A stretch of DNA of 64,000 bases from positions 36,223,601-36,287,600 of the forward strand of contig OX438747.1 of NCBI GenBank assembly GCA_949316235.1, read 5' to 3'. Each line of letters opens with the position of its first letter. Within the stretch, counting starts at the first letter, position 1. The notes beneath the pieces were generated by a model. That model saw only the letters and a program-made list of their open reading frames with translations, was not told the origin of the DNA and made no database searches. This document shows positions 18,944 to 27,903 of the stretch, piece after piece. The position numbers and the translations under genes were made by a program. Origin of the DNA: Oegoconia quadripuncta (Eukaryota > Arthropoda > Insecta > Lepidoptera > Autostichidae).

Positions 18944-19242
18944 GGCCGTGATGTCTGTCGACGCGCCCAAGTGTTCCGGGCGCGTCGACACACGTGGTGG
19001 TAGAGACCTAGCGACGGTCTCCGAGAGGGGTCCGATCTTCGGACGTCCGCTGGCGGGGTTGCAGTAGGCGTGCAGAGCAATCCTGGGCCCCGCCACTAGG
19101 CGGCGTGTTGGAACACCGAGGAGTTTTAGTGGGTAGTCCCGCCACTCTGGCGGGGAGTCCCACATACTCCCGTCACTGTGGTCTGTGGCGGGAGACGCGT
19201 AAAAGCGTTTCTCCTCGTAAAAAAAAAAAAAAAAAAAAAAAA

Positions 19243-19276
19243 GGTTAGGTTAGGTTAGGTTAGGTTAGGTTAGGTT
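19243..19276 (+). repeat. Telomere repeat (TTAGG)n
   Basis: 34 bp between GAG-B and the truncated SART-C. Confidence 0.96.
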
Positions 19277-22200
19277 TGGCGGATGCCCGACCGAGTCCGT
19301 GCGGGCTGGCGAAATTCGCCAAAACCAATCGGGTCTCGGCTCAGTAATGGTGCGTTGCCCAATCGTGGCGGCCAATAAAATTAAGGTCGGCGGGAGGCTA
19401 CTGATTGGGTGGGTGTCCGCCCAAGTGCGGCTTCTGGAGCCCCGCCCTCTCAGGTGCTATCGCTGCCTGGAGGTCGGGCACGTGCGAGAGCAGTGCTCCG
19501 CCGAGGTTGACCGTAGCGATCAGTGCTACTGCTGCGGTCGGCCTGGGCATAAGGCTGGACAGTGCTCCGAGCAGCCGCGCTGCTCTGTGTGCGAGGCGGC
19601 GGGAAAGTCGGCTAACCACAGACTGGGCAGCAAAACATGTGCTGCCCCGCGCCGAACCATAAGCAGGAGAAACGGCGGCGATGGCCCTCGGGCCCCCTCG
19701 CAGCCGGTCCGCCCGTCCACTAGCACTAAAGCTCCGGGCGGGGCCGAGGCGGTTTCGATGGACATCGCCATTTAAATGGATCTCCGGGTACTGCAGGCGA
19801 ATATAAACCACTCCGCCAGAGCTCAGGATCTCTTGACCCAGAGCATGGCGGAGTGGCTTATCCAGGTGGCAATAGTGTCCGAGCCGTATTACGTCCCTCC
19901 GCGGGATAACTGGGCCTCGGACCACGAGGGCGTGGTTGCGATCGTCACCCAGGTTTCGGCCGGCTCCCCTCCCCTGGAAAGAGTAAGGAAGGGTCGAGGG
20001 TTCGTAGCGGCATACCTGGGTGACGTTATGGTCGTTGGGGCCTACTTCTCGCCAAATCGGAGCCTGGCGGACTTCGAACAGTTCCTGGTCGAAGTCGGGG
20101 CCCTGATTGGCCAAAGTCGCCCTAATTTGGTGCTCGTCGCTGGGGATCTCAACGCCAAATCTTTGGCGTGGGGATCTCCTACGGCGAACGCGCGCGGCGA
20201 AGCCCTGGAAGACTGGGCGGTCGCCACAGGTCTCGTGGTTTTAAACCGGGGCTCCGTGAACACATGCGTGCGGCAACAGGGCGGCTCTATTGTAGACGTT
20301 ACGTTTGCAAACGCCGCCCTGGCGCGCCGTGTCCACGGCTGGGGGGTAAGGGAGGATGTCGAGACCCTGTCCGACCACCGGTACATCCAGTACACCCTGT
20401 CGGCGCTTCGGTCGATCTCGAGCGACCCGAGCCTCCAGAGACGGGACGGCCCTCGCTGGTCTATCAAAAAGTTAGACAGGGAGGCGCTGCTCGAGGCTGC
20501 CATCGTTCAGGCTTGGGTTGCTGGTTCCGAGGTCCCGGAAGACGTGGAGTGCGAAGCGGTGCGGCTCGTTAAGGCCATGTCACATGTCTGTGACGCGGCC
20601 ATGCCCCGCGTCAAACCAGTCCCACACAGGCGGAAAGTGTACTGGTGGTCCGAGGAACTCGCTCAACTGCGCAAGGCGTGCATTGCCGCCAGACGTCCCT
20701 ACACGCGGTACAGGAGACGGAGGCAGAGGGACGAGGCCGAAGAGGCCAGGCTATACGCCGTTTACCGGGAAGCCGTTACGACCCTACAAACGGCTATAGC
20801 CAGGGCCAAGTCGTTGGCGGAAGAGGAAATGCTGGAGACTCTCAACAAGGATCCGTGGGGGAGGCCGTACAGGATGGTGAGGCAAAAGCTTCGCCCCTGG
20901 GCCCCCCCTCTGACGCAGAGTCTCCAGCCGCAGCTTCTCGAGCAAGTGGTAGAAGCCCTGTTCCCCAATAGGGCCGATTATGTTCCTCCTCCGATGGCGT
21001 CGCTGGAGGTGACTAATGATGAGGGTGCAGAAGATGCGGACGCTCCTGAAATCTCGGGAGGAGAGCTCGGTGCGGCTGTGTTGCGGCTTCGCGCCAAAAA
21101 TACTGCCCCTGGCCCAGACGGAATCCCTGGGCGAGCCTGGGTCCTGGCAGCGAATGATCCGCTGGAGCCGCAAACGAGGAGGCTCTTCTCAGAGTGCCTG
21201 AAGAGGGGCCAGTTTCCTCGCATATGGAAAACGGGGAAACTGGTACTGATAAAGAAGGAGGGACGCCCTGCTGACTCGCCCTCAGCATACAGGCCGATTG
21301 TCCTGCTCGACGAGGCGGGCAAGCTCCTGGAGCGTATAATTGCGGCTCGCCTCGTCAGGCACTTGGAGGGTTCGGGTCCAGACCTGAGTGCTAACCAGTT
21401 CGGTTTCCGCCGGGGCAGGTCCACCATCGACGCTATTGCGCGGGTGAGGGCCCTGGCGGACGGAGCCGTGTCCCGGGGTGAGGTTGTCTTGGCGGTGTCC
21501 CTCGACATCGCCAATGCCTTTAACACCCTCCCCTGGGGCACGATAAGAGGGGCACTCAGGCATCATTGCGTGCCTTTGTACCTGCGGCGGGTAGTGGATA
21601 ACTACCTCTCAGAGAGAGCCGTCACGTATCCGACCCGGGATACGTGGCGAAATAAAGAGATGGCATGCGGTGTTCCACAGGGGTCGGTTCTTGGACCGCT
21701 CCTGTGGAACATCGGATATGATTGGGTACTGCGCGGGGCCAACTTGCGAGGCGTTGAAGTCGTTTGCTACGCCGACGACACCATGGTGTTGGCCCGCGCT
21801 CGCTCATACAGAGAGGTGGTTATCCTGGCTACGGCCGGTGTGGCCCAAGTGGTGGCGAGGATCCGGCGGTTGGGTCTGGAGGTTGCTTTAAATAAATCCG
21901 AGGCGCTGTGTTTTCACGGCCCTCGGAGAGCTCCTCCCGCCGGGTCCCGGATCGTAGTTGGGGGTGTGTCCATTGCTGTCGAGTCGACGATGCGGTATCT
22001 TGGCCTCGTCCTCGACAGCCGCTGGAATTTTAGGGCACATTTTGAGCGCATGGCGCCCAAACTCGTGGGTGCTGCTGCGGCGCTAAGTCGCCTCCTCCCA
22101 AACGTGGGAGAGCCGAAGAGCAGCTGCCGCCGACTGTACGCCGGAGTGGTGCGGTCGATGGCACTCTATGGGGCACCCATCTGGGTGAACGCTCTGACCG

Positions 22201-22411
22201 CCACTAATCGGGCCCTATTGCGGAGACCGCAGCGGGTCATGGCGGTCAGGCTTATAAGAGGGTACCGCACCATTTCGTGCGACGCGGCATGCGTGCTAGC
22301 CGGCACCCCGCCCTGGGAGTTAGAGGCCGAAGTGCTGGCCGATGTTTATCGGCGGGTTGCGCACTTGCGGGCTCGTGGATCCGAGCCGCTTCCGGAGGAG
22401 ATAAAGCGTCC
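19277..22411 (+). mobile_element. SART-C: SART-type element truncated at both ends
   Basis: Begins inside ORF1 directly after TTAGG (ordinary 5' truncation) and ends inside ORF2 at about 22,409, where the sequence switches without poly(A) or TTAGG into the ORF1 of SART-A0. It is a third subfamily: its ORF1 tail and ORF2 differ clearly from SART-A and GAG-B. Confidence 0.82.
19278..19775 (+). CDS. ORF1 C-terminal fragment (SART-C)
   Basis: About 165 codons, open from the truncation point, ending in TAA at 19,773-19,775. It holds the last part of the conserved core (RLLIGWVSAQVRLLE) and three zinc knuckles (CYRC, CYCC, CSVC). No start codon belongs to it. The stop is followed immediately by the ATG of ORF2 (TAAATG), unlike the overlapping TGATG of SART-A. 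Confidence 0.8.
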   Translation, partial: GGCPTESVRAGEIRQNQSGLGSVMVRCPIVAANKIKVGGRLLIGWVSAQVRLLEPRPLRCYRCLEVGHVREQCSAEVDRSDQCYCCGRPGHKAGQCSEQPRCSVCEAAGKSANHRLGSKTCAAPRRTISRRNGGDGPRAPSQPVRPSTSTKAPGGAEAVSMDIAI

Positions 22412-22421
22412 GGCGCCATAA
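19776..22421 (+). CDS. ORF2 endonuclease-RT, 3'-truncated (SART-C)
   Basis: 881 codons. Endonuclease motifs: LQANINH, SEPYYVPP, AGDLNAKS and LSDHRYIQ. RT motifs: APGPDGIPG, YRPIVLLDE, FGFRRGRST, SLDIANAFN, GVPQGSVLGP and CYADDTMV. The frame ends just past the fusion point: the last few codons and the stop (22,419-22,421) come from the joined SART-A0 sequence read in another frame. The C-terminal cysteine motif is missing, so this copy is unlikely to be fully functional. Confidence 0.85.
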   Translation: MDLRVLQANINHSARAQDLLTQSMAEWLIQVAIVSEPYYVPPRDNWASDHEGVVAIVTQVSAGSPPLERVRKGRGFVAAYLGDVMVVGAYFSPNRSLADFEQFLVEVGALIGQSRPNLVLVAGDLNAKSLAWGSPTANARGEALEDWAVATGLVVLNRGSVNTCVRQQGGSIVDVTFANAALARRVHGWGVREDVETLSDHRYIQYTLSALRSISSDPSLQRRDGPRWSIKKLDREALLEAAIVQAWVAGSEVPEDVECEAVRLVKAMSHVCDAAMPRVKPVPHRRKVYWWSEELAQLRKACIAARRPYTRYRRRRQRDEAEEARLYAVYREAVTTLQTAIARAKSLAEEEMLETLNKDPWGRPYRMVRQKLRPWAPPLTQSLQPQLLEQVVEALFPNRADYVPPPMASLEVTNDEGAEDADAPEISGGELGAAVLRLRAKNTAPGPDGIPGRAWVLAANDPLEPQTRRLFSECLKRGQFPRIWKTGKLVLIKKEGRPADSPSAYRPIVLLDEAGKLLERIIAARLVRHLEGSGPDLSANQFGFRRGRSTIDAIARVRALADGAVSRGEVVLAVSLDIANAFNTLPWGTIRGALRHHCVPLYLRRVVDNYLSERAVTYPTRDTWRNKEMACGVPQGSVLGPLLWNIGYDWVLRGANLRGVEVVCYADDTMVLARARSYREVVILATAGVAQVVARIRRLGLEVALNKSEALCFHGPRRAPPAGSRIVVGGVSIAVESTMRYLGLVLDSRWNFRAHFERMAPKLVGAAAALSRLLPNVGEPKSSCRRLYAGVVRSMALYGAPIWVNALTATNRALLRRPQRVMAVRLIRGYRTISCDAACVLAGTPPWELEAEVLADVYRRVAHLRARGSEPLPEEIKRPAP

Positions 22422-23590
22422 CAAGCGCGCCACCGGCTAGACGCTCGCCGACCCTGTCGCCTGTAGTAGGCGCTGCGCCCAAAGCCCCGGCACCAAACAT
22501 CCTGCCGGGGCCTAAGGGCAAAAAGAAGAAGGGGAAGGGTCCGGCTAAAAAGAAAGGGCCAGCCGGACCCTCCAAACCACCACCTCCTCGACCACTGCCA
22601 CCCGCGCCAACGTCCATGGACGAAAGCTGGGTGACAGTGGTCAAGAAGAATAAGAAGCAGGCGCCCCGGGCACAAAGCTCCGGGGCTAAGAAGACGATGG
22701 CGGCTGCTGGACCTTCCGCCCCCCCCTCACAAACATCGAGGGGAAAGGGGACAAAGGGAGGTCCAGCTAAGAAGGGGGCTGGGCTGAGGGCCCCCCGATC
22801 CGCAGCGGTTGTCCTGACCCTCCAGCCGGGGGCTCAGGACCGAGGCGTCACGTATAAGTCGGTGATGCTCGAGGCCAGGTCCAAGATTGATTTGGACGGC
22901 CTCGGGATCACCGGCTTAAGGTCACGCACTGCGCGGACGGGGGCCCAAATCCTTGAGGTCCCGGGCGCCACCAGCGGCGCAAAGGCAGACTCCCTCGCCA
23001 CAAGGCTGAGGGAGGTCCTCGGCGAGGCCGACGTCCGAGTTACCAGGCCCACGAAATGCGCAGATCTGCGCGTTTCGGGCCTGGATGACTCGGTCTCGCC
23101 CGAGGATGTCGCCGCCGCGGTGGCTAAGGTGGGGGGGTGTGCGGTCGAGGAGGTCAAGGCTGGCCAAGTCGTCCGCACACCCTTCGCACAAGGGACCTCC
23201 TGGGTCCAGTGCCCAGTGGCAGCCGCCAGGAGGGTGGCCAAGGGGCGTCTGTTGGTGGGCTGGGTCTCCGCCCAGGTAAAACTGATGGAGACCCGGCCCA
23301 CGAGGTGCTACCGCTGCCTCATGCTTGGGCATGTGAGGCAGGGGTGCACCTCGGCGATCGACCGCAGCGGAGAGTGTTTCCGCTGCGGTGCAACAGGCCA
23401 CTTGGCCAGGGAGTGCTCGGCCGCTCCGCGCTGCTCACTGTGCGTGGCAGCGGGGAAGCCCGCCGAGCATCGGGCGGGGAGCAGGGTCTGCACGGGGGCG
23501 ATAGCCCCCAAACGTGCAGGCCTCAAGGCGGCCGGACGGACCCCGGCTGCCGTTGCTCCCGATAAGGATCCTGTGAATGCGGCCAAGTGA
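22409..23590 (+). CDS. ORF1 C-terminal half (SART-A0)
   Basis: Open from the fusion point, beginning in the SGA...PPxRR segment that sits mid-ORF1 in SART-A1. It contains the Lys/Pro-rich linker, the conserved core and three zinc knuckles. It ends at TGA 23,588-23,590, which overlaps the ORF2 ATG. The frame is also open upstream across the junction (from 22,277), but that part is the wrong frame of SART-C ORF2. Confidence 0.8.
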   Translation, partial: SGAITSAPPARRSPTLSPVVGAAPKAPAPNILPGPKGKKKKGKGPAKKKGPAGPSKPPPPRPLPPAPTSMDESWVTVVKKNKKQAPRAQSSGAKKTMAAAGPSAPPSQTSRGKGTKGGPAKKGAGLRAPRSAAVVLTLQPGAQDRGVTYKSVMLEARSKIDLDGLGITGLRSRTARTGAQILEVPGATSGAKADSLATRLREVLGEADVRVTRPTKCADLRVSGLDDSVSPEDVAAAVAKVGGCAVEEVKAGQVVRTPFAQGTSWVQCPVAAARRVAKGRLLVGWVSAQVKLMETRPTRCYRCLMLGHVRQGCTSAIDRSGECFRCGATGHLARECSAAPRCSLCVAAGKPAEHRAGSRVCTGAIAPKRAGLKAAGRTPAAVAPDKDPVNAAK

Positions 23591-26500
23591 TGGGCATTCA
23601 CAGGATCTTACAGGCGAACATCAACCACTGCGCCGGTGCGCAGGACCTCCTCCTGCAATCCATGGCGCAGTGGTCGATCGATGTCGCCGTGGCCGCCGAG
23701 CCCTACTACGTCCCCCCCAGCGATAGCTGGGCAGCGGACGTGGACGGCTCGGTGGCCATAATAACTAAAAGAGGGGCAGAGGGCATAATGCCCCCTCCCA
23801 CCTTGTCGAGGGGCCGAGGCTTTGTGGCGATCCGCTGGGGAGAGATATGCCTAATTGGGGTGTATTTCTCCCCCAACAGGAGTCTCGCCGAGTTCGAAGC
23901 GTTCCTGGACCAGGTAGGGGCCCTCATTGGGCAGACCCTACCGTGTCCGGCGCTCGTCGTGGGCGACCTCAACGCCAAGTCATTGGCTTGGGGCTGTCCC
24001 GCGACGGATACTCGGGGAGATCTCCTTGCGGAGTGGGCGACGGCTGCCGGCCTCGTGGTTCTGAACCAGGGGTCGGCCAACACCTGCGTGCGCTGGCAGG
24101 GGGGGTCCATCGTGGACGTTTCGTTCACGACCCCCGCCGTCGCACGGCGTGTCCGTGAGTGGAGGGTTCTGGAGGATGTGGAGACGTTGTCGGACCATTT
24201 GTATGTCCGGTTCGACGTCTCCACAGCCACAGAACGCGCGGACACGCGCCGTCGTCCCGACAGCCGAGCCTCGGCCCGATGGGCCTTGTCCAGCCTAGAT
24301 CGCGAAGCGGTGGAGATTGCTTCCATCGTCCAGGCCTGGGTAACACCTTCCAGGCCTGTGGAGGTCGAGGTCGAGAGTGAATGGTTCCGGGTCGCGCTGT
24401 CGCATATTTGCGACGCGAGCATGACCCGGGCCAAGCCTCGACCTCCGAAGCGTCAGGTGTACTGGTGGTCTCAGGGGATCGGAGAAATCCGGTCCCGCTG
24501 CGTTGCAGCGAGACGCCAGTACACCCGGGCCCGCCGTAGGCGGGTCCGTGACGCCGACATGGAAGCCCAGCTGTACGGTGCCTATCGAGAGGTTAAGAAG
24601 GCCCTACAGCTCTCCATCGCAGACGCGAAGGCGAGTGCCAGAGCGGAGCTCCTCGAGACTCTAAACCGTGATCCATGGGGGAGGCCGTATAAGATGGTCA
24701 GGGGCAAATTACGCCCCTGGTCGCCCCCCCTGACGGAGAGTCTCGAGCCTCGACTGCTGGAGGAGGTTGTTTCGTCGCTGTTTCCGAACAGGGCGGAACA
24801 TCTCCCTCCAGCGATGGCGCCCCCGCGACGTCAAGCTGACGTCGCGGATGCGAGCGCGGAAGTCGAGGTCCCTCCGGTAACGGAGGGAGAGCTAGGCGCG
24901 GCCGTGTTGAGGATGAAATCCAAAAACACGGCTCCGGGACCCGATGGGGTCCCGGGACGCGTCCTGGCTCTGGCACTGGAGGCCCTCGGGGGGAGATTCC
25001 GTGGTCTACTGGACGCCTGTCTTCGATCCGGCCGTTTTCCAGCCATCTGGAAAATCGGCCGGCTCGTCCTGATCAAGAAAGACGGGCGCCCCGCGGAATC
25101 CCCCTCAGCCTACCGTCCGATCGTGCTACTGGACGAGGTCGACAAGCTCTTTGAGCGCATTATATGCTGTCGCCTCGTCAAGCACCTCCGAGACGTAGGC
25201 CCCGATCTGTCCGAACATCAGTTCGGATTCCGGGAGGGAAGGTCGACCGTGGATGCGGTCGGCCGGGTCAAAGCCCTCTCGGAAGAGGCGGCCGCCCAGG
25301 GCGGGGTGTTGCTGGCGGTGTCATTGGACATCGCTAACGCCTTTAACACCCTTCCCTGGGCCTGCATTATGGAGGCACTCCGCCATCATAACGTGCCTCC
25401 ATACCTGCGCCTCATGGTCGGGGCCTACCTCTCGCAGAGATACGTTGAGTATCCGGTCCGGGACGGTAGGCTGGCAAGGTGGGAAACGTCGTGCGGTGTT
25501 CCGCAGGGGTCGGTTTTAGGCCCTCTCCTGTGGAACATCGGCTACGACTGGGTGCTGCGGGGCGAGCTCCTCCCCGGAGCAGCGGTCACCTGCTATGCAG
25601 ATGACACGCTGGTGACCTCCCGGGGGAGCTCGTACCGAGAAGCGGCACGCCTCGCCACTGTGTCGGTAGCACAGGTGGTGAGGCGCATAAGGATGCTCGG
25701 CCTGGAGGTGGCCCTACATAAGTCCGAGGCGCTGTGTTTTCACGGCGCCCGGAAGGGGCCACCTCCCGGCGCGAGCATCCAGGTTGGTGGCACTCGAATC
25801 GAGGTCAAGCCCGAGATGAGGTATCTCGGACTTGTCCTCGACCCGCGCTGGAGTTTCCGTGGGCACTTCGCCCGCCTGGCCCCCCGATTGATCGCGGCAT
25901 CGGCTGCCCTAAGGCGGCTGATGCCAAACATCGGGGGGCCCGAGTCGGCAAGCCGCCGCCTCTACATGGGGGTGGTGCGGTCGATGGCCCTTTACGGGGC
26001 CCCGATCTGGGCGGAGACCCTGACGGCCCGTAGTAATATCACCCTTCTGAGAAAACCTCAGAGGGTGATGGCCGTCAGCGTCATACGCGGATACCGCACC
26101 ATTTCTTTTGAGGCGGCGTGCGCATTGGCGGGCTCACCTCCCTGGGACCTGGAGGCGGAGGCCCAGGCGTCACTGTATAAGTGGCGCAAGGGCCTCCTCC
26201 TCCGGGGCGAACATCCTTCTCCAAGGGAGGTGGAAGTGCGGAAACTCCAGGCTCGACAGTCCGTGCTGGGGATCTGGGGGGTAAGGCTGGCCTCGCCAGA
26301 GGCCGGCCGCCGGACTGTTGAGGCGCTCCGTCCGGTAATAAGGGACTGGACGGAGCGCATGCGGGGCTCGCTGACCTTCCGCGCGGTGCAGGTTCTCTCG
26401 GGCCATGGATGCTTCGGGAGGTACCTGCACCGCATCGCCGGAAGGGAGGCGACCGATGAGTGCCACCATTGTGGCTGCCACGAGGACACGGCGCAGCACA

Positions 26501-26766
26501 CCCTCGAGGAATGCCCAGCCTGGGCGGGGGAGCGCCGCGACCTCGTCGCAGCGGTAGGGGACGATCTCTCCTTGCCGGCCGTAGTCAAGGCTATGGTTGG
26601 CGACGAGAGGTCGTGGAAAGCGGTCCTCTCCTTCTGCGAGTGCGTGCTCACGCAGAAGGAGGCGGCGGAGAGAGAGAGGGAAAACGATCCCTCCTCTCAG
26701 CCAATCCGCCGCAGACGCACAGGGACCAGGAGAAGGGCGTATGCCCACCTTCTCCCCCCTACCTAG
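23590..26766 (+). CDS. ORF2 endonuclease-RT (SART-A0)
   Basis: 1,058 residues, intact, starting at the ATG of the TGATG overlap. Endonuclease residues N10, E37, D126, N128, D202 and H203 are present. RT catalytic aspartates fall at about 580 (SLDIANAFN) and 671-672 (CYADDTLV). The C-terminal motif CX2CX8HX4C starts at about 958. Length and domain order are those of SART1-type ORF2. The endonuclease of this family cuts telomere repeats and the RT primes on the nick. Because ORF1 is truncated, this copy could act only if expressed from an upstream start. Confidence 0.9.
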   Translation: MGIHRILQANINHCAGAQDLLLQSMAQWSIDVAVAAEPYYVPPSDSWAADVDGSVAIITKRGAEGIMPPPTLSRGRGFVAIRWGEICLIGVYFSPNRSLAEFEAFLDQVGALIGQTLPCPALVVGDLNAKSLAWGCPATDTRGDLLAEWATAAGLVVLNQGSANTCVRWQGGSIVDVSFTTPAVARRVREWRVLEDVETLSDHLYVRFDVSTATERADTRRRPDSRASARWALSSLDREAVEIASIVQAWVTPSRPVEVEVESEWFRVALSHICDASMTRAKPRPPKRQVYWWSQGIGEIRSRCVAARRQYTRARRRRVRDADMEAQLYGAYREVKKALQLSIADAKASARAELLETLNRDPWGRPYKMVRGKLRPWSPPLTESLEPRLLEEVVSSLFPNRAEHLPPAMAPPRRQADVADASAEVEVPPVTEGELGAAVLRMKSKNTAPGPDGVPGRVLALALEALGGRFRGLLDACLRSGRFPAIWKIGRLVLIKKDGRPAESPSAYRPIVLLDEVDKLFERIICCRLVKHLRDVGPDLSEHQFGFREGRSTVDAVGRVKALSEEAAAQGGVLLAVSLDIANAFNTLPWACIMEALRHHNVPPYLRLMVGAYLSQRYVEYPVRDGRLARWETSCGVPQGSVLGPLLWNIGYDWVLRGELLPGAAVTCYADDTLVTSRGSSYREAARLATVSVAQVVRRIRMLGLEVALHKSEALCFHGARKGPPPGASIQVGGTRIEVKPEMRYLGLVLDPRWSFRGHFARLAPRLIAASAALRRLMPNIGGPESASRRLYMGVVRSMALYGAPIWAETLTARSNITLLRKPQRVMAVSVIRGYRTISFEAACALAGSPPWDLEAEAQASLYKWRKGLLLRGEHPSPREVEVRKLQARQSVLGIWGVRLASPEAGRRTVEALRPVIRDWTERMRGSLTFRAVQVLSGHGCFGRYLHRIAGREATDECHHCGCHEDTAQHTLEECPAWAGERRDLVAAVGDDLSLPAVVKAMVGDERSWKAVLSFCECVLTQKEAAERERENDPSSQPIRRRRTGTRRRAYAHLLPPT

Positions 26767-27140
26767 CGAGGCTGGGTGGTGACTCGGGGGGGTCACCACC
26801 CTCACGCAAGCCTCGCGAGAAGGCGCGCGTGGTGTTCCCACGCGCCTTCTTGAGGTGGCTGGACCGGGGGTATTCCTCCCCGCTCCAGCCCAGAGGAGGG
26901 CCCGCCGCCGCTATTAGCCGTGGCGGCGGGCACCGCGCTGGCGTGGCTGCGGACGAATACCAGATGGTACCCGTGGCCACGTCGTCAACGGTGCGCCCGA
27001 AGGAACACCCAGGAGTTTTTAGTCGGTAGGCCGGCACCTTCTGTGCCGGAGTCCGACATAATCCGCCCCCCTCCCCCGAGGAGGGCGGATAAGCATGAGC
27101 GTTTCTCCTGGCTAAAAAAAAAAAAAAAAAAAAAAAAAAA

Positions 27141-27224
27141 GGTTAGGTTAGGTTAGGTTAGGTTAGGTTAGGTTAGGTTAGGTTAGGTTAGGTTAGGTTA
27201 GGTTAGGTTAGGTTAGGTTAGGTT
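27141..27224 (+). repeat. Telomere repeat (TTAGG)n
   Basis: 84 bp, about 17 perfect units; with 41,513-41,596 the longest tract in the window. Confidence 0.97.
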
Positions 27225-27383
27225 GGGGTGCGACGTCAGACAACCTCCTCGTGTGCTCGGTGGTTACTTGTCCTCCTGGATACGTCTGGGGGGAACGGTA
27301 GCTGCTGGGCCGGTGCACCCTGGGCATCGGCCAATAACTTCCCACTTTAAGGGTTCTTATTGGCCGATGGCGAATAGTCTGAC
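27225..27383 (+). ncRNA. HDV-like ribozyme, GAG-A2
   Basis: Same pairings as in GAG-A1, CGAA joining segment, P4 of the GGCCAATAA type. Confidence 0.85.
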
Positions 27384-27903
27384 AAGGGGGGTGCCCCTCC
27401 CAGTGTCCCTCTGATTTCAGAGGGCACAACGGGATGGGGCAGGGGGTAGGTCCCTATGTGGGACAGGGGCGGGTCGGCTCCCGCCAATTGGTGGGATGTC
27501 CGGCAGGCGCTATGTGCGCCACCGTCGGAGGAGGGGTTCTCGCCACCCCCTCGCGTTCCGTAACCGGCGAACCCACTTCAACGACCCCGCTGGTGGCTCC
27601 AGTGGGAGATGTCGTGGGTTTCGCTGGCCGGAGGGCTTGCCTTAATTGGCCGGCCCGCGGGAAGGAAAACCCTTTAAAACCAGCCCAAGTTTCGGCGCTG
27701 GGGCAACGCGGCGCCGAATGCCCTCGTCGTCCTACTTTCTTTCGAAAGTGGGAGGACGAGGGAAGGTGGAGGGCATACTCCATCATGAGCGGCCACCCTG
27801 GGGTACCGCCCGACCCCCCAGGCGTAATAGGGTTACCCAGGTGCAGAGGGCACCGCCTGGGTGGACCGAGTATTTCCCTCATACTCGTGGGATCAGTATT
27901 AAG

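Larger units (their letters stand above)
16325..19242 (+). mobile_element. GAG-B: second gag-only telomeric element family
   Basis: 2,918 bp, flanked by TTAGG, poly(A) 19,219-19,242. It has one ORF (16,742-18,943) and a short 3'UTR of about 275 bases with no visible ORF2 remnant. A perfect 12-bp hairpin, GTCGACGCGCCC (18,957-18,968) with GGGCGCGTCGAC (18,978-18,989), stands where the other families have the GAAGGCGCGC hairpin. The GGAACACC...GGAGTTTTAGT core and terminal GCGTTTCTCC are shared with SART-A. Sequence is far from GAG-A, so loss of ORF2 appears independent. Confidence 0.85.
22409..27140 (+). mobile_element. SART-A0: 5'-truncated SART-A copy
   Basis: Joined to SART-C near TCCGGCGC (22,409-22,416), inside ORF1. 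It lacks the ribozyme, 5'UTR and N-terminal half of ORF1. It keeps a complete ORF2, 3'UTR and poly(A) 27,114-27,140. ORF2 is almost identical to those of SART-A1 and SART-A2. Confidence 0.85.
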
